Assembly: GCF_030848805.1 (NCBI RefSeq)
Contig: NC_092368.1
Span: 8,254,122-8,318,121, forward strand
Direction of reading: 5' to 3'
Source of the DNA: Temnothorax longispinosus
Taxonomy: Eukaryota; Arthropoda; Insecta; Hymenoptera; Formicidae
DNA length: 64,000 nt
Shown: one piece after another, positions 1-10,998 of the stretch
Layout of the letters: each line of letters opens with the position of its first letter
Numbering within the stretch: position 1 is the stretch's first letter
Notes under the pieces: model-generated
Database searches by the model: none
What the model was told of the DNA's origin: nothing
What the model saw: only the letters and a program-made list of their open reading frames with translations
Position numbers and translations under genes: made by a program

Positions 1-210
1 CGCGGGCGGCAGCGCGGGCTCGCGCGGCAGGAGAGTTCGGCTCGCGCCCGCTACGCGGCGCATCGCCAGTATTCTTTTGTAATTAAGATTCAACATTGAC
101 TCCTATATCTAGGGCAGCTCGGCAGGGTTTCTCCAGCGTTCTCAAGTTCGCCAGTCAGGACGTGCTCACTAGCAGAGCCTCTGACCTAAGACCTAACCCT
201 TTTTGTTTAC
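1..210. other. GC-rich left flank of LINE-A, unassigned
   Basis: This stretch lies outside LINE-A: the LINE's 12-bp target duplication starts at 211. The first 60 bases are very GC-rich, the rest is mixed. The pre-insertion locus would continue from 222 directly to 7267. An open frame runs through it from 96, but it only joins ORF1 of the LINE by read-through, so I do not call it coding. It could be part of an older LTR or a host untranslated region. I recognise neither. Confidence 0.3.
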
Positions 211-222
211 GAAGTGTGCTCC
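211..222. repeat. Target-site duplication of LINE-A (left copy)
   Basis: The 12-mer GAAGTGTGCTCC occurs here and again at 7255-7266, exactly after the terminal A-run of LINE-A. A perfect 12-bp repeat at both ends is the usual mark of target-primed reverse transcription. It fixes the LINE's 5' end at 223. Confidence 0.9.
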
Positions 223-431
223 GATTAGTTGAGAGTGATAGAAGAGAGATTAGAGGGTACCCTAGAGGCGAAGTTAAACCAAAAAAAAAAATAATTAAGA
301 AAAGTTTTACTGCCCCCCTTCGGAAGGGGGGTTACTTAGGCGGGAAACAAGCGCGAGGTTATGTTAGTAATAACAAGAACGAATTAATATCGGAAGAAAT
401 TAGGAATGATCCTACATTAAGTAACGTAAAC

Positions 432-2129
432 ATGGTTAAAAGAAGTGATAAAGCAGGCCAGAAAATGATGATGTCAAAGAAAGAAGACAAGATGACTGAT
501 GAAAACAAGGGGAAAAAGGACAAGACGGATACGAACACGGGAAACACGGAGATGCTCATGGAAACGGATCAGGAAGGTTCGAGAGACAAGGATGAGATGC
601 AATTAGTAAACAATGTACTAACAAACGGAAGAGAAAGTGAAGAAGGAGAAAACAACGATGGAAGAGAGAGTGACAAAAGAGAAAACAACGGAAATTATAC
701 CTTCGGGGAAATAATATACGTCAACATCAAGGGTAAGCTTGTTAAAAAGGATCGTAATTTAAGAAAAGAAGAAATTGCCAAAGAATTGTCGAGTAAATAT
801 TTCGAACCAGGGTTAAAAGGTTATAAAATAGTATGCTGTAAACTTACTAGGGAAAACACGTGCGCGAAGAAAGGACTGAATGAAGTGAAAATTCGAAGCT
901 TGTTGCACAGCATTAGATGCATTCCAGATAATTTAGAGATGGATAGGTTTAATCTAGCTAGACTTAAATTTAAAAATGATGAAGAAGCAAATAGATGTAT
1001 AGAAAGGTTAAATAAAGAGTACAAAGATAAATTACAAGTATATATAGATAATAGGTCGAGATACTGTAAAGGGGTAATTGCGGATTGGCCGTATAGTATA
1101 GAGGAGCTCTGGGAAAATTTAGTTAGAAAAGATAATATTTTACAACTAGAGGTCATGAAAAAAAGGATATATAATAGAGAGATGAAAAAAATAGAGATTA
1201 AGGAAACAGATAATATAATAATTACAATAAAGGGAAGCAAACTGCCGGAAAAATTTTCGACATTCGAGGGTTTTGGTAGCTTAAAGGTAAGACCCTATGT
1301 AGAACCAGTTAGTCAATGTTTCAGATGTTTTAAATATGGTCACTTCAAGAACAATTGCAAATCTAAGGACCTTTGTGGAAGATGCGGCAGCACGGCTCAT
1401 GGTCCGTGCGATTTTGAATATAAATGTGTAAACTGTAAAGGAAAACATAGGGCAACGGATAGAAAATGCCCTATATATGTTAAGAACAAAGAAATAAAAA
1501 TAGTAATGGCTAAAAAAAACGCAACATATACAGAAGCAATTAAAATAATAAATGGCCAAGATGCAGAGGAACAAGAGTATGATAAATATAACAGAAAGGC
1601 ATGGCCTACAATAGACGAGAGACTAAGAAATAAGAACCCAGTAAATAGAGAAAACAATAACTATGAGAACAACGAAAGAAGGACATACGCAAAAGCTGTA
1701 GCAAACGCAGGAACAACTAAACCAACAAATAAGGATGAATATTATAGTAGAACAATAAATAAAAATAAGGAGAATGAATACGACAGAAATAGGATAGCAA
1801 GAACAAAAGAAACAGAAATAAGCAGACTACCAATCTGGAAAGAGAGAAAGAAAGAAGATTATATAAAGAAAAATAACAATGAGGAACAAAGGAGGGAAGT
1901 AGGAGAAGGAAACAATGAAAACAAACAAAACTATCAAAACATAAAAGAGGTACTAGAAGAAGAAGATTGGAAGAGATTTATCAAAGAGCAAATTCAAAAA
2001 ATAGTTCAACAAGAAGTGGAAAAAACAATAGGAATTAAAAATATATCCACAGAAGATATTACGGAGGAGGTCAATGCAGAAGGAGAAGCTGGTTATAACT
2101 ACAATTCATCAAAAAGACAAAGAACTTAA
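432..2129 (+). CDS. LINE-A ORF1, Gag-like nucleic-acid-binding protein
   Basis: ORF1 proteins of this LINE group bind the element RNA and assemble the ribonucleoprotein. The frame is open from position 96, but the LINE begins at 223 and the first in-element ATG is at 432, so I take that start (565 residues). Three CCHC-type knuckles lie at about nt 1318-1475: C-x2-C-x4-H-x4-C first, then two closely spaced Cys/His clusters. The segment before them matches the ORF1 of LINE-B on the minus strand (shared CKGVI-DWP and DNIIIT motifs). The C-terminal third is rich in Asn, Lys and Glu, and probably disordered or coiled. The stop at 2127-2129 is followed after 9 bp by ORF2. Confidence 0.88.
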   Translation: MVKRSDKAGQKMMMSKKEDKMTDENKGKKDKTDTNTGNTEMLMETDQEGSRDKDEMQLVNNVLTNGRESEEGENNDGRESDKRENNGNYTFGEIIYVNIKGKLVKKDRNLRKEEIAKELSSKYFEPGLKGYKIVCCKLTRENTCAKKGLNEVKIRSLLHSIRCIPDNLEMDRFNLARLKFKNDEEANRCIERLNKEYKDKLQVYIDNRSRYCKGVIADWPYSIEELWENLVRKDNILQLEVMKKRIYNREMKKIEIKETDNIIITIKGSKLPEKFSTFEGFGSLKVRPYVEPVSQCFRCFKYGHFKNNCKSKDLCGRCGSTAHGPCDFEYKCVNCKGKHRATDRKCPIYVKNKEIKIVMAKKNATYTEAIKIINGQDAEEQEYDKYNRKAWPTIDERLRNKNPVNRENNNYENNERRTYAKAVANAGTTKPTNKDEYYSRTINKNKENEYDRNRIARTKETEISRLPIWKERKKEDYIKKNNNEEQRREVGEGNNENKQNYQNIKEVLEEEDWKRFIKEQIQKIVQQEVEKTIGIKNISTEDITEEVNAEGEAGYNYNSSKRQRT

Positions 2130-2138
2130 TAAACAATT

Positions 2139-2963
2139 ATGAACAAGAAAGAAAAACTTGAAATAGTACTATGGAATGCTAGAGGATATATAGGAAAAAA
2201 AGAAGAAGTGGATGAATATATTAAAAACACAGACATAACTATAATTACGGAATCTAAAGTAAAAGAACATGAAAAAATAAAAGTAAAAGGATATAATATA
2301 ATTGGTGTAGACAGCAGAGGTAACAGTGGTGGTATTCTAATATTTTGTAAAGAAAACATAAAAATAGAGGTAATAGAAGAATGGAATGATCTAGATGAAG
2401 ACTTTGATATATGTGGAATTAGGATTAAACACGGAAGTACAAATATGAATATAATCGGGGTATACAGAAGACCGAATAAAAGTGTAAACCCAAGAGAATG
2501 GACAAAAATAACAAACTTTAATAGAAAAGGAATGGATACATTAATAATGGGTGATTTTAATGCAAAAAATATATTATGGAATTGCAATAACACAGAACCA
2601 AATGGTGAAGGATTACAGGAAAAATTTTTTAATGCAGGATTTTTATGCGTAAACACAGATACAATGTCTAGGCTAAATGATATAAATCAAAACCCTTCAA
2701 ATTTGGATCTAATTTTTTCAGAAACAAATGTCATTGACAAGATTGAATATACTCAAGCAAAGGATACTTGGGGATCGGACCATTTTCCGATAAAAATAAA
2801 GATAGAAATTGAAGAAATTCCTTACATAAAGAAAACGAACAGAATAGCGAACAAAAAAACGTGTTGGAATGAATATAAAAATATATTGGAAAAAAAGGTA
2901 GACCAAATAAAAGAAGAAATTTTAGGAAAAGACTTACAAAATAAATATAGTACACTGATGTAA
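2139..2963 (+). pseudogene. LINE-A ORF2 part 1: AP-like endonuclease domain
   Basis: This is the exonuclease-endonuclease-phosphatase (EEP) fold that nicks target DNA for priming. Visible motifs in order: WNARG near the N-terminus, ITESK (catalytic Glu region), YRRPN, MGDFNAKN (Asp/Asn) and the terminal SDHFPI (Asp-His). The ATG at 2139 lies 9 bp after the ORF1 stop. The frame ends at a TAA (2961-2963), but the same frame continues open just after it, so this is a point-mutation stop in a longer ORF2. Confidence 0.88.
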
Positions 2964-4114
2964 TATATTATTGAAGTGGTAAAAGAAGCCTCAGGTAAGA
3001 AGGAGAAAGAGAACAACAACTCTAGAAGAAAGAGAAGAGGAAATCTAAATATTAACAGAAGAAATGTAAAGAAAAAAGAAAGAAAACAACATGCAATATG
3101 GTGGGACAAGGAATGCTTCGAAATAAAGCAGGATAGAAGGAAAAAAATGGAAGAATACCGAAAGATAGGAAACATTCATACTTATGTTGAGTATAAAAAA
3201 AGTAGAGCTATAATGAGAAAAACGATAAAACGAAAAAAGAGAGAGAGTTTCAAAAAATTTTGTAATGGACTAACAAAATATAGTAATATGTCATATGTGT
3301 GGAAAATGATGAGGATCTTTAAAAAAGGAAGAAATAAAGTAGAATGGAACAAATAGAAATTTGGTGAAAGAGAAGAATTAATTTTGAAGGACATAGAACA
3401 ACTAGCAGCTCCAAGTGTCACATTAAAAGTAAAAATACCTAAAAAAGAAGAAGATAACGTACTAGATAAGGATTTTTCAGAGGAAGAACTGATGAGAGCA
3501 ATTAAAATGATAAAAAAGGATTCAGCTCCAGGAAAAGATGGAATAGACTACAAAATGATAAAAGAACTACCAAGAGAAATTCTAAGGATTTTATTGGAAA
3601 TATTGAATGAAGTTTGGAAAGGAAAAGGGTTTCCAGAAGAATGGAGAAAATATCAAGTATTCTTCATTGATAAGATAAATAAGAATAAAGTAAGACCAAT
3701 TTCGTTATCTTCATGTATGGGAAAACTGATGGAAAGACTAGTAAATGAAAGACTGATATGGTGGATGGAAAGGGAAAGAAAATTCAACAAATTACAAAAT
3801 GGATTCAGAAGAGGAAAATCATGTATTGAAAATTTAACAAAAATCACGGCAGATGCAAAAACGGCAATATTGGAAGGAGAATACTGTTTGGCAGCTTTCC
3901 TAGATGTATCAGCGGCTTATGACAACGTGCAATTTCACATATTAAAAAATAAACTAATAGGAATGGATTGTCCAATAAGAATGTTAACTTTTATAGATAT
4001 ATGGTTAGAAGACAGAGAAGTAGAATTTGTCGTCGATGGGAAAAAAACAATAACTAAAGTAGTGAAAAAAGGATTACCTCAGGGATCAGTCTTAAGCCCA
4101 GCGCTTTATGAAGT
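2964..4114 (+). pseudogene. LINE-A ORF2 part 2: linker and N-terminal reverse transcriptase
   Basis: In the same frame as the endonuclease, this holds the linker and the fingers/palm of the RT. Visible motifs: SAPGKDGI, the KVRPISL box, NGFRRGKSCIENL, the AFLDVSAAYDNV box with the first catalytic Asp, and GLPQGSVLSPALY. A second in-frame stop (TAG) lies at 3354-3356. At 4111-4114 the frame reaches AAGT, the target duplication of an inserted solo LTR, so the catalytic FADD box is displaced more than 1.1 kb to the right. Confidence 0.88.
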
Positions 4115-5250
4115 TGTAACGGCCTGACTTTATCGAACGCGGACGAGTTTACGGGATCGGGAGTTCGATGACAGGCCCAGAAACAGTAATCAATTTGCCA
4201 TGTGAATATGCACTTTATTCGAATATTCAAATCTATACTATAAACTATCATATACAATACTCGGGATTCGGTATTACACACGAACTGAACGCGGGAAATT
4301 ACCGTGGTCGGTAGTGCCGGTGCACGCGACGCGGTATACGAAATCTCGGGACTCGAGTCTTCGCCTCGAGGTGCGGTACGCAAGGGCGGGATAACGCAGC
4401 GCGGTATTTTACAGAACGGAGTTCGTTGCGGTATACAGGGCAACGATAAGGCGGAACGCGGTAGATTACATAGTGATTGATACGTATATTTAATACATAC
4501 AAGAAAGATATACGCTGATAACGGAACGCGGTATATTACATACGGAACGCGGGACGTGACATACGGAGCGCGGTATATTACATACGGAACGCGGGACGTG
4601 ACATACGGAGCGCGGTATATTACACGCGGGACGCGGCGACAGCTATCAGAACGCTGTATGCGATGCACGGGTAAGCGAGCGCGGTAGGTTGTACCAGAGG
4701 ATGGCAGAATCCCGGGATCACGGTTGTGAGAACTCTCGCGGCGAGGCCGAGCACGCTCGACCCCGCGGTACCGTGATCGTCGGGGCAATCAGGGAGTTCG
4801 GGAACACTCTGAGAACTCTCAGTCGAGAACCAGAACTCTGGACCTCGTTGTACGTGTTGCCCTAGGATTCGGAAGGTATCGGGAGGTAGCTTCGTCAGGA
4901 GAGCCGAGATGAAGACGAAGTGTGTCCTTCGTCGAGCGCGCCGGCTTTTTATACCGCGCGTCGCGGTGAGCTTGGCAGGAGGGAGGCCGATCGTCAGGCG
5001 ACGGTGCGGTGGTGGGAGCGGCGCGATCCCGCGCGTTCGCTTCGGCGGGGATCGGCTCGCTTCGGCGCTCGTCGGCGTCGTGCGGGAAGGCACCGGTGCG
5101 GCGGATTTCCCGCGCACACGGTGCGTTTCAAGTACTTAAAAAGATGTGGGCGCACCGCGCCCTGTGCTCGCCCGACGGGGAATCGGTCGGGCGGCTCCCG
5201 GAGGGTGGTAGCCGGGGACGATGCTTTGTCATAAGGGGTGCATCGTTACA
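4115..5250. mobile_element. Solo LTR inserted in the LINE-A RT domain
   Basis: The sequence starts TGTAACG and ends CGTTACA, giving the TG...CA ends and short inverted termini typical of LTRs. It is flanked by a perfect 4-bp duplication AAGT (4111-4114 and 5251-5254). No gag or pol is present, so it is a solo LTR left by LTR-LTR recombination. The 1136-bp length and 4-bp duplication suit a Gypsy-type element, by inference. The 3' half is strongly GC-rich, unlike the A-rich LINE. A TATA-like site (TTTTTATACC) lies near 4946. Orientation is unknown. Confidence 0.8.
4521..4625. repeat. 21-bp tandem repeat inside the solo LTR
   Basis: Five units start at 4521, 4542, 4563, 4584 and 4605. They alternate between an ACGGA-CGCGGTATATTACAT form and an ACGGA-CGCGGGACGTGACAT form, so the true higher-order period is 42 bp. 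More degenerate relatives lie upstream (4390-4460). Such arrays in LTRs often hold enhancer sites. That role is inference only. Confidence 0.8.
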
Positions 5251-5254
5251 AAGT

Positions 5255-7147
5255 AAATACACATGAGATAGATAAAGGCTTAGAGATAGACGTAGGATAG
5301 ATATGAAATTTGCAGACGACATAGGAATGTACGTAAAAGGAAAAAATAAAAGAGAGAGCAAAAGAAAACTAGAACAAGCAGTCAAAACGATGGCAGAAAA
5401 TCTTAGTGCAATAGGATTAGAATTAGAACCTCAAAAAACCAATTTAATAGAATTTAACAGATACGGAGTTATAGATAAGGAAATGTTTATAGAACTTCAG
5501 GGAACAAAAATAGAATGTAAAAAAGAAGCTAGGTTTCTAGGTATTAGGATAGATAACCAACTAAAGTTTGAAAGTCACATAGCAGAAATAAGGGCAAAAA
5601 TAGAAAAAGCAAATTATATTCTTAAATATCTGAATAACATAACGAGAGGGTCTGATTGCAACACAGCTTTGAATTTGTACAAAAGTTTAGTCCGATCTGT
5701 AGCAGATTATGGCTGCTTTATATATGCTCCTAATTTAGAAAGATTAAAGATAAAATTAGAAAGAGGCCAATTTTTAGGATTAAGGACAGCCCTTGGTTAT
5801 CGAAATAATACTCCGACAAACGTAATAATCGCGGAAGCAAAAGTAGAACTATTAAGTGAAAGAGCCTTGATGTTGGCAAAAAACTTTTGCCTGAAGGTCA
5901 AAAAATACGGAAACAAAGAAATTAAAAAAAGTTTAGAAAACTTGTCGAGAGCAGAAGCTAAAGAACGATTGAGATTTCCACAAAAGAAGAAAAGTACGCT
6001 TACAATGGCATGGGACGAAATTAAAAAATATAGAAACGAAATAGGAGAAGAAAAAGAAACTTACGAACTATGGGAAACGAATTATGATATACTAACGGAA
6101 GAAATTGAAACGGATTTAGAAGTGGGAGAAATCTACAAGAATAAAGCGGAAATAAAGGAAAAAAGAAAAATCGAAGAGATGAAATATAAAAAAGAAGACT
6201 ACGAGTTGATAGATGAATTTAAGGACAAATATAACCAGAAAAACATCAAATTCATATACACGAATGGATCAAGGATCGAGGGTAACCCAAGTGTTGGAGC
6301 AGGAATAGTGATAGAAGAAGAAAAAGATGCATATTATGCAAGTTTACCAAAAAACTCGTCAGTATATACAGCAGAAGCATATGCAATAAATGCAGCTTTA
6401 AGGAAAATAGAGGACAAATTGGAGAGGGAAAATAAAGAAGAAGAGGAAATGATTATAATATTATCAGATAACCAAGGAGTAATAAAAGCAATTAAAAACA
6501 ATAGATTAGACGTGTACAAAAATAAATACATATTAGATATTAGAAGGAGACACCACAAAATAAAAACAAGATACAATAAGAGAATAATCTATGCATGGAT
6601 ACCGTCTCATAAAGGATTCACGGGAAATGAAATGGCGGATAAATTAGCAAAAACAGGAACAGAAGAAGACAATAATAAGAGTATTGAAGTACCTATACAA
6701 GATTATATGACAATATTCAAGGAGGAAGCAAAAAGGAGAACACAAGAAGAAATAAAAAATGAAGCAAGTTATAAGGGAAGAGATTACTTTAGAAGATACT
6801 ATGATGAAGAAAAGAAGAAACCATGGTTTCATAAAATAAGAGCGGAAAGGTATTTCTACACATGGATGAACAGAATACGAGCAAATCATTATAATTTGAA
6901 CGAGTCCCTAGCTAGAAAGGAATACATAGCGACACCTGACTGTGAATGTGGAAACTACGTGGAGGATATCAATCACGTGGTATGGGAGTGCAGAAAATAT
7001 GACGACCAGAGAGAAAGGCTGAACGAGGAGCTCGAGATCAGGAATCTTAGAGGCTCGGAAGACATTTTTGAGATAATCAGGAGAGAAGATTGGATGAAAA
7101 TTTCAGTGATATTCAGATTCATTAAAAAGTTAAACAGGATCATATAA
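5255..7147 (+). pseudogene. LINE-A ORF2 part 3: RT palm/thumb, RNase H and Cys/His tail
   Basis: After the LTR the RT resumes in the original frame for about 14 codons, then stops. A frameshift near 5290 moves the open frame to 5303-7147, which starts with the catalytic KFADDIGMY box. Then come the thumb (GYRNNTPTNVIIAEAK), an RNase H domain starting at IYTNGSRIEGNPSVGAG with ILSDNQG and the DKLAKTG segment, and a C-terminal zinc-like motif C-x-C-x8-H-x4-C at about 6940-6995. The frame ends at TAA 7145-7147 followed by a 94-bp 3' UTR. Confidence 0.88.
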
Positions 7148-7254
7148 AGCGAAAGAAAGAATAGATTAATACCTAAATACGCTATATAGTCCTAAGGTGG
7201 GACTGAAGGCGTCTATAACTCCAACCGGAGTTTACAACCTCAAAAAAAAAAAAA

Positions 7255-7266
7255 GAAGTGTGCTCC
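7255..7266. repeat. Target-site duplication of LINE-A (right copy)
   Basis: GAAGTGTGCTCC follows the terminal A-run directly and repeats 211-222 without a mismatch. Confidence 0.9.
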
Positions 7267-8085
7267 TCATCCGGGGCCTTCGTTTATACCTGCTTTGCAG
7301 GGCATTAAACTTTCTTCGGTAAGAGTCGACAGAGAGCAAAATTCAAAAATTTGTTTGCATTAACGCAACAAAATTATTTGTTTGGTTTGTTAACAAGAAA
7401 AATATTTTCTAGTAGATACTGGTAAAATGTGATCAAAATATTTTTTTAATATACTCACAATATACCAAGAAATATTCTCAGTATATACTGAGTAAGCTTT
7501 TAGGGCAGACATTAGAACATCCTCAGTACGTTCTCAAAATATCATAGACGTATTTCGAATATCAACAGGATATATACAATCTACGTTTGTGATATACTGA
7601 GTACATTCTCAGGATCTACCTCTGTGCTGTGTGGGTGTTGAACGTATTGCACACGCGTATTGCAAATTAATTAAAAAAAACAGCAACTTGTTATAAAATA
7701 GTTATAAAAACTAATGTTGAAATTTCAATAAGGGTGTTTACTTAAATTTTGTAAAAAAATTCTCAGATTTTCTAGAAATTTTACTCCAAATTCACACTTT
7801 TGCATTGTTATTTAAAAACAAAAATGATTCAAAATGAGTAAAAATGAAATAAATTCACAAATTGCATGTACAAATGCAAATGTTTACAATGAAGAATATG
7901 TTTTATTTTATTTTGCTTCTTTTCCTGCCCTTTCTTTTGCACGTCTCAGCCAAGTTTTAATGGCTTGCTAAACTTTTTTTCAATTTTCCGCTGCTTTACA
8001 CAGTAAAGCACTTTCTAAATAAAAAGAAAAACATAATATAGACATAATTATATATTTGAAATATATAACTATAGTTATAGTTATT
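7267..8085. other. AT-rich stretch with no recognised feature
   Basis: I see no gene, no clear inverted termini and no RNA gene here. The first 60 bases continue the locus that LINE-A split. After about 7340 the sequence is strongly AT-rich, with loosely repeated phrases such as ATACTGAGTA and TCTCAGTA around 7460-7620. This may be decayed repeat DNA. Confidence 0.4.
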
Positions 8086-8711
8086 ACTAGCTGGTTACCC
8101 GGGCTTCGCCCGGGAGTTGTTTTTCTTAAAACAACTTCATTTATGTTTCAATATCCTTATTGTAGACAAACATAAGGAGTGTTCATAGATTAAACATGTC
8201 GTAACCAATCTTTTTCTACTCGATCAATTATTTTCAGAAAAATTGGAAAAATTTCTGATACCGGTTTCCAAAAAAGATCGGTAACGAAAAACTATACAGT
8301 TTATAACACTCCCCGGGAAATTCTACCTTTGTTTTATATACAATTCTTTAAGATTTGGTCAATTATTTCCCAAGAAATTGGAAAAATTTCTGATACAGGT
8401 TTTCCAAAAGATCGATAACAAAAAATTATACACTTTATGGTACTCCCCGGGAAATTCTACCCTTGATTCATATACAATTCTTTAAAATTTGGTCAATTAT
8501 TTCCCAAAAAATTGGAAAAATTTCGGATACCGGTTCTCAAAAAGATCGGTAACGAAAAACTATGCACTCTATAATACTCCCCGGAAAATTCTACCCCTAT
8601 TTCATATACTTTTGGTAAAAATTCGGTCGAATAGTTTAAGAGTGTATAAAGAACATACATACATACATACATACATACATACAGACATTCAATTTTATAT
8701 ATATAGATACA
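8086..8711. repeat. CTAGCTG-family interspersed repeat with a 135-bp internal tandem repeat
   Basis: It starts ACTAGCTGGTTACCCGGGCTTCGCCCGGG and ends near a CATA microsatellite and a TATA run. Inside, a unit of about 135 bp is repeated three times, starting at TCAATTAT near 8224, 8359 and 8493. Each unit holds ATTGGAAAAATTTC, GGTAACGAAAAA and CCCCGGGAAATTCTACC. The same head (CTAGCTGCCCCGGCGAACTTCG) and the same tail phrase (GGAAAATTCTACCCC) recur at 47207-47665, so this is a family. The class is unresolved: a LINE 3' end of RTE type or a Helitron-like element are both possible. Confidence 0.65.
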
Positions 8712-9322
8712 GGGTATCTCTAAAGTCTGACCCAACCCCATGGATCCCAGAAACAGCTTTAGATATGGAAAAATGTTTTAGATAAAAGTTGTAGGATATT
8801 AAGGGGAACAGATGATAAAAATATGGAATTGACTTTGAGCGATTTTTTCAAGGCCAGGTCAATGTGATCTTCTTAAATAGAATATCCCATTTTTTATTGC
8901 ATATTCTTGCCCTTGTCAAGACGTTTTCATAACACTATAATGAAGCTCTATTTTATTAAGAATTTCCTGAGATATTTTAAATTTACTTTTTAATGACTTT
9001 ATATTTTTATACGCATAATAATAAAAGGAATCGATTTTTGTAAAAAATTATTTGATTGTATTTTGTAGAAATATATTTACCTCGGTGGGGGAACAGGTGG
9101 AACGTAGAAAGGGAGGAAAAGAGCGTCAGAAAAAGGTGTTATAAGGGAGAGGGAAGGTGGAGGAAGAAAGGTAAGCGTGAAGGAAGCCGAAAGGCGAGGT
9201 GAAAAATAAAGCGGGACGGCAGAAATCTGTTGGAGATGAGGAGGGGTTTTTTCAGTTCCTTGGTTGAGGAGATTATGGTGTCTTATGCATCCAGGCAATT
9301 GACACAGCACCAGTAAGGGCCC
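8712..9322. other. No recognised feature
   Basis: The first half is AT-rich. From 9075 to 9250 it is G/A-rich on the plus strand (GGGAGAGGGAAGG-like runs). No ORF with family resemblance and no clear repeat boundary were seen. Confidence 0.35.
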
Positions 9323-9457
9323 GGACACACACTTCTGCACAATGCATAATGCGTAAGCATAAGAAAATTGATTGGTCTATTTCCTTATGCACATGTGTAT
9401 GGACCAATCAATTTTCTTATGCTTACGCATTATGCGTTGTGCAGAAGTGTGTGCTCC
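9323..9457. repeat. Hairpin-type MITE, 135 bp
   Basis: A near-perfect inverted repeat: arm 9323-9377 pairs with 9402-9457, with only a few mismatches, around a loop of about 24 bases. The arms start GGACACACACTTCTGCAC and read through CATAATGCGTAAGCATAAG. I see no convincing target duplication. A tiny foldback MITE is the simplest reading. Transcripts would form a long hairpin. Confidence 0.75.
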
Positions 9458-9546
9458 CCGCTTAAACCTTGTAAAACATTACCACTAAACTAGATGACCT
9501 TATCAATTTGTTTAAAAAATTTTAAAATAATATATAAAACATTCAG

Positions 9547-10919
9547 TCACTTCTGCTGAATCAGGCGATAGATATCGATTTTCTCGAAAAATTCCTCAGC
9601 TCTTAATTCCAAATCCATAAATTCTCTCAACTCATCATATTTATGACATTGCAGCAATACATGTCTAATTGTAAGATCCTCTCCCTCATAGCCACACTTG
9701 CACCTCTCATTATCGATATCCTTTTCTCTTCAACGAGACTCTGAGATTATAGTGATTAGCCCTGATTCTATTGTATAATGTGACAAAATACTTTTCCAGG
9801 TTAATGCCTCGAAACCAGGGTCTCACTGCAAGTCGGGCGTAGAAATTATTAAAGTAGAAGGCACCCTTGTGCGCAGAATCACGAATTATTGATTCCTGGG
9901 TTGCATCCCACGTTTCTTTACGAATCAGCATTATAAGGTCCTCAACCGGGATCTCGATAGAAGGGTCCGCCTCTTTATCAGCCGCTTCCTTCTCATTGCC
10001 AGCAATTCCCACATGTGCGGAGATCCAAACGAGCAACAATTCTTTTACCATGAATTCTTTCTAAATCATATATCAATACTCTGGCCTCAGTAACATATCT
10101 ATTTTTGTGGACATTAAGGTGATTGTTACGGATAGATTCCAAAACCGATTTGCAGTCCGACAGTATGACGATATCATTGCTTCTGCTATTCGCCTGTACA
10201 AGCATCAACTGTAGAGCAGATTTAACTGCAAAAGCCTCAACCATGTATGACGTGCACAAATACGGAAGACTCATTTTATATGCGAAGTCCTCGTCGCAGA
10301 TGATCATACTAGCCCCAGTGGAGCGTTTAGACTCATCGTATGACCCGTCCGTGTATATTATCTCGGGGGAACGTCCCAAATCGTAGGCATCAACTATCTC
10401 CCGGATGAGACAGCGGTCCAAGTACTTGCGATACTTTCTGTCTCTGCCGATGTCAGTGTCAACAGCGGGGATGAAAGTGTGGGCACCAAAAGATCCACAG
10501 AATATTTCAAATTTTCTAGCCTCACCAATATTGGCTCTAAGTAAGGTAGCCTTCCTCCAAATCTCAGACAGAAGCGAATATCTGTACATTGGCTGGCGAA
10601 ATCGGGCGTAGCTCTCACGGTCCGTCAAGCGTTGGGGCTTCTGACATAGTCCACTTTGATTGTAAGCGATGGCTTTGTTGACAAAGTTTCTGCCCAGCAT
10701 AGTGGCTCGATCCCTAAGTAGTCTGACCTTCGACTCTGCAATAATTACATTGTTTGGGGTGCTATTTCTATAACCGAGTGCCGTGTGAATACCCAAATAC
10801 TGGGCCCTCTCCAATTTCAATTGAAACGCAGAGTCACCAGGGAAATACACAAAATTACCGTAGTATGTTATTGACCTGACGAGGCTCTTATAAACCATGA
10901 GGGCTGTATTTACTTCCAT
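9547..10919 (-). pseudogene. LINE-B ORF2 C-terminal part: RT thumb, RNase H, Cys/His tail
   Basis: The frame 10919-9993 reads MEVNTALMVYKSLVRS, then the thumb motif GYRNSTPNNVIIAES and an RNase H start EIIYTDGSYDESKRSTGAS followed by IVILSDCKSV. A frameshift near 10030 continues in 10051-9710 (WISAHVGIAGNEKEADKEA, the RNase H C-terminal His/Asp region). The last piece, to the TGA at 9549-9547, holds C-x-C and H-x4-C (CKCGYE...RHVLLQC), matching the tail of LINE-A. The domain order is complete, but at least two frameshifts make it non-functional. Confidence 0.85.
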
Positions 10920-10940
10920 GCCTTTAGATACCCTGCACAG

Positions 10941-10998
10941 GTATCTGATAATGGAGTTTGCTTTATATAGTATCTGATAATGGAGTTTGCTTTATATA
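10941..10998. repeat. 29-bp tandem duplication in LINE-B
   Basis: GTATCTGATAATGGAGTTTG plus nine further bases occurs twice, at 10941-10969 and 10970-10998. It breaks the LINE-B frame. It looks like a simple slippage or repair duplication after insertion. Confidence 0.85.

Larger units (their letters stand above)
223..7254 (+). mobile_element. LINE-A: I-like non-LTR retrotransposon, full length but broken
   Basis: The element has a 5' UTR (223-431), ORF1 with three zinc knuckles, ORF2 with endonuclease, reverse transcriptase, RNase H and a terminal Cys/His motif, a short 3' UTR and a 13-base A tail (7242-7254). It is bounded by the 12-bp direct repeats at 211-222 and 7255-7266. Two ORFs plus an RNase H domain point to the I/R1/Loa group. 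I cannot place it more finely without a tree. ORF1 is open. ORF2 has stops at 2961 and 3354, a frameshift at about 5290, and a 1.14-kb solo LTR (4115-5250) inside the RT domain. Without that LTR the element would be about 5.9 kb, a normal full length. It is dead but not old: long open frames survive. Coding strand is A-rich, as in many LINEs. Confidence 0.92.

Noticed and set aside
96..431. N-terminal extension of LINE-A ORF1 from position 96
   Set aside because: Positions 1-222 lie outside the element as defined by its target duplication, so the extension is read-through of flanking DNA.
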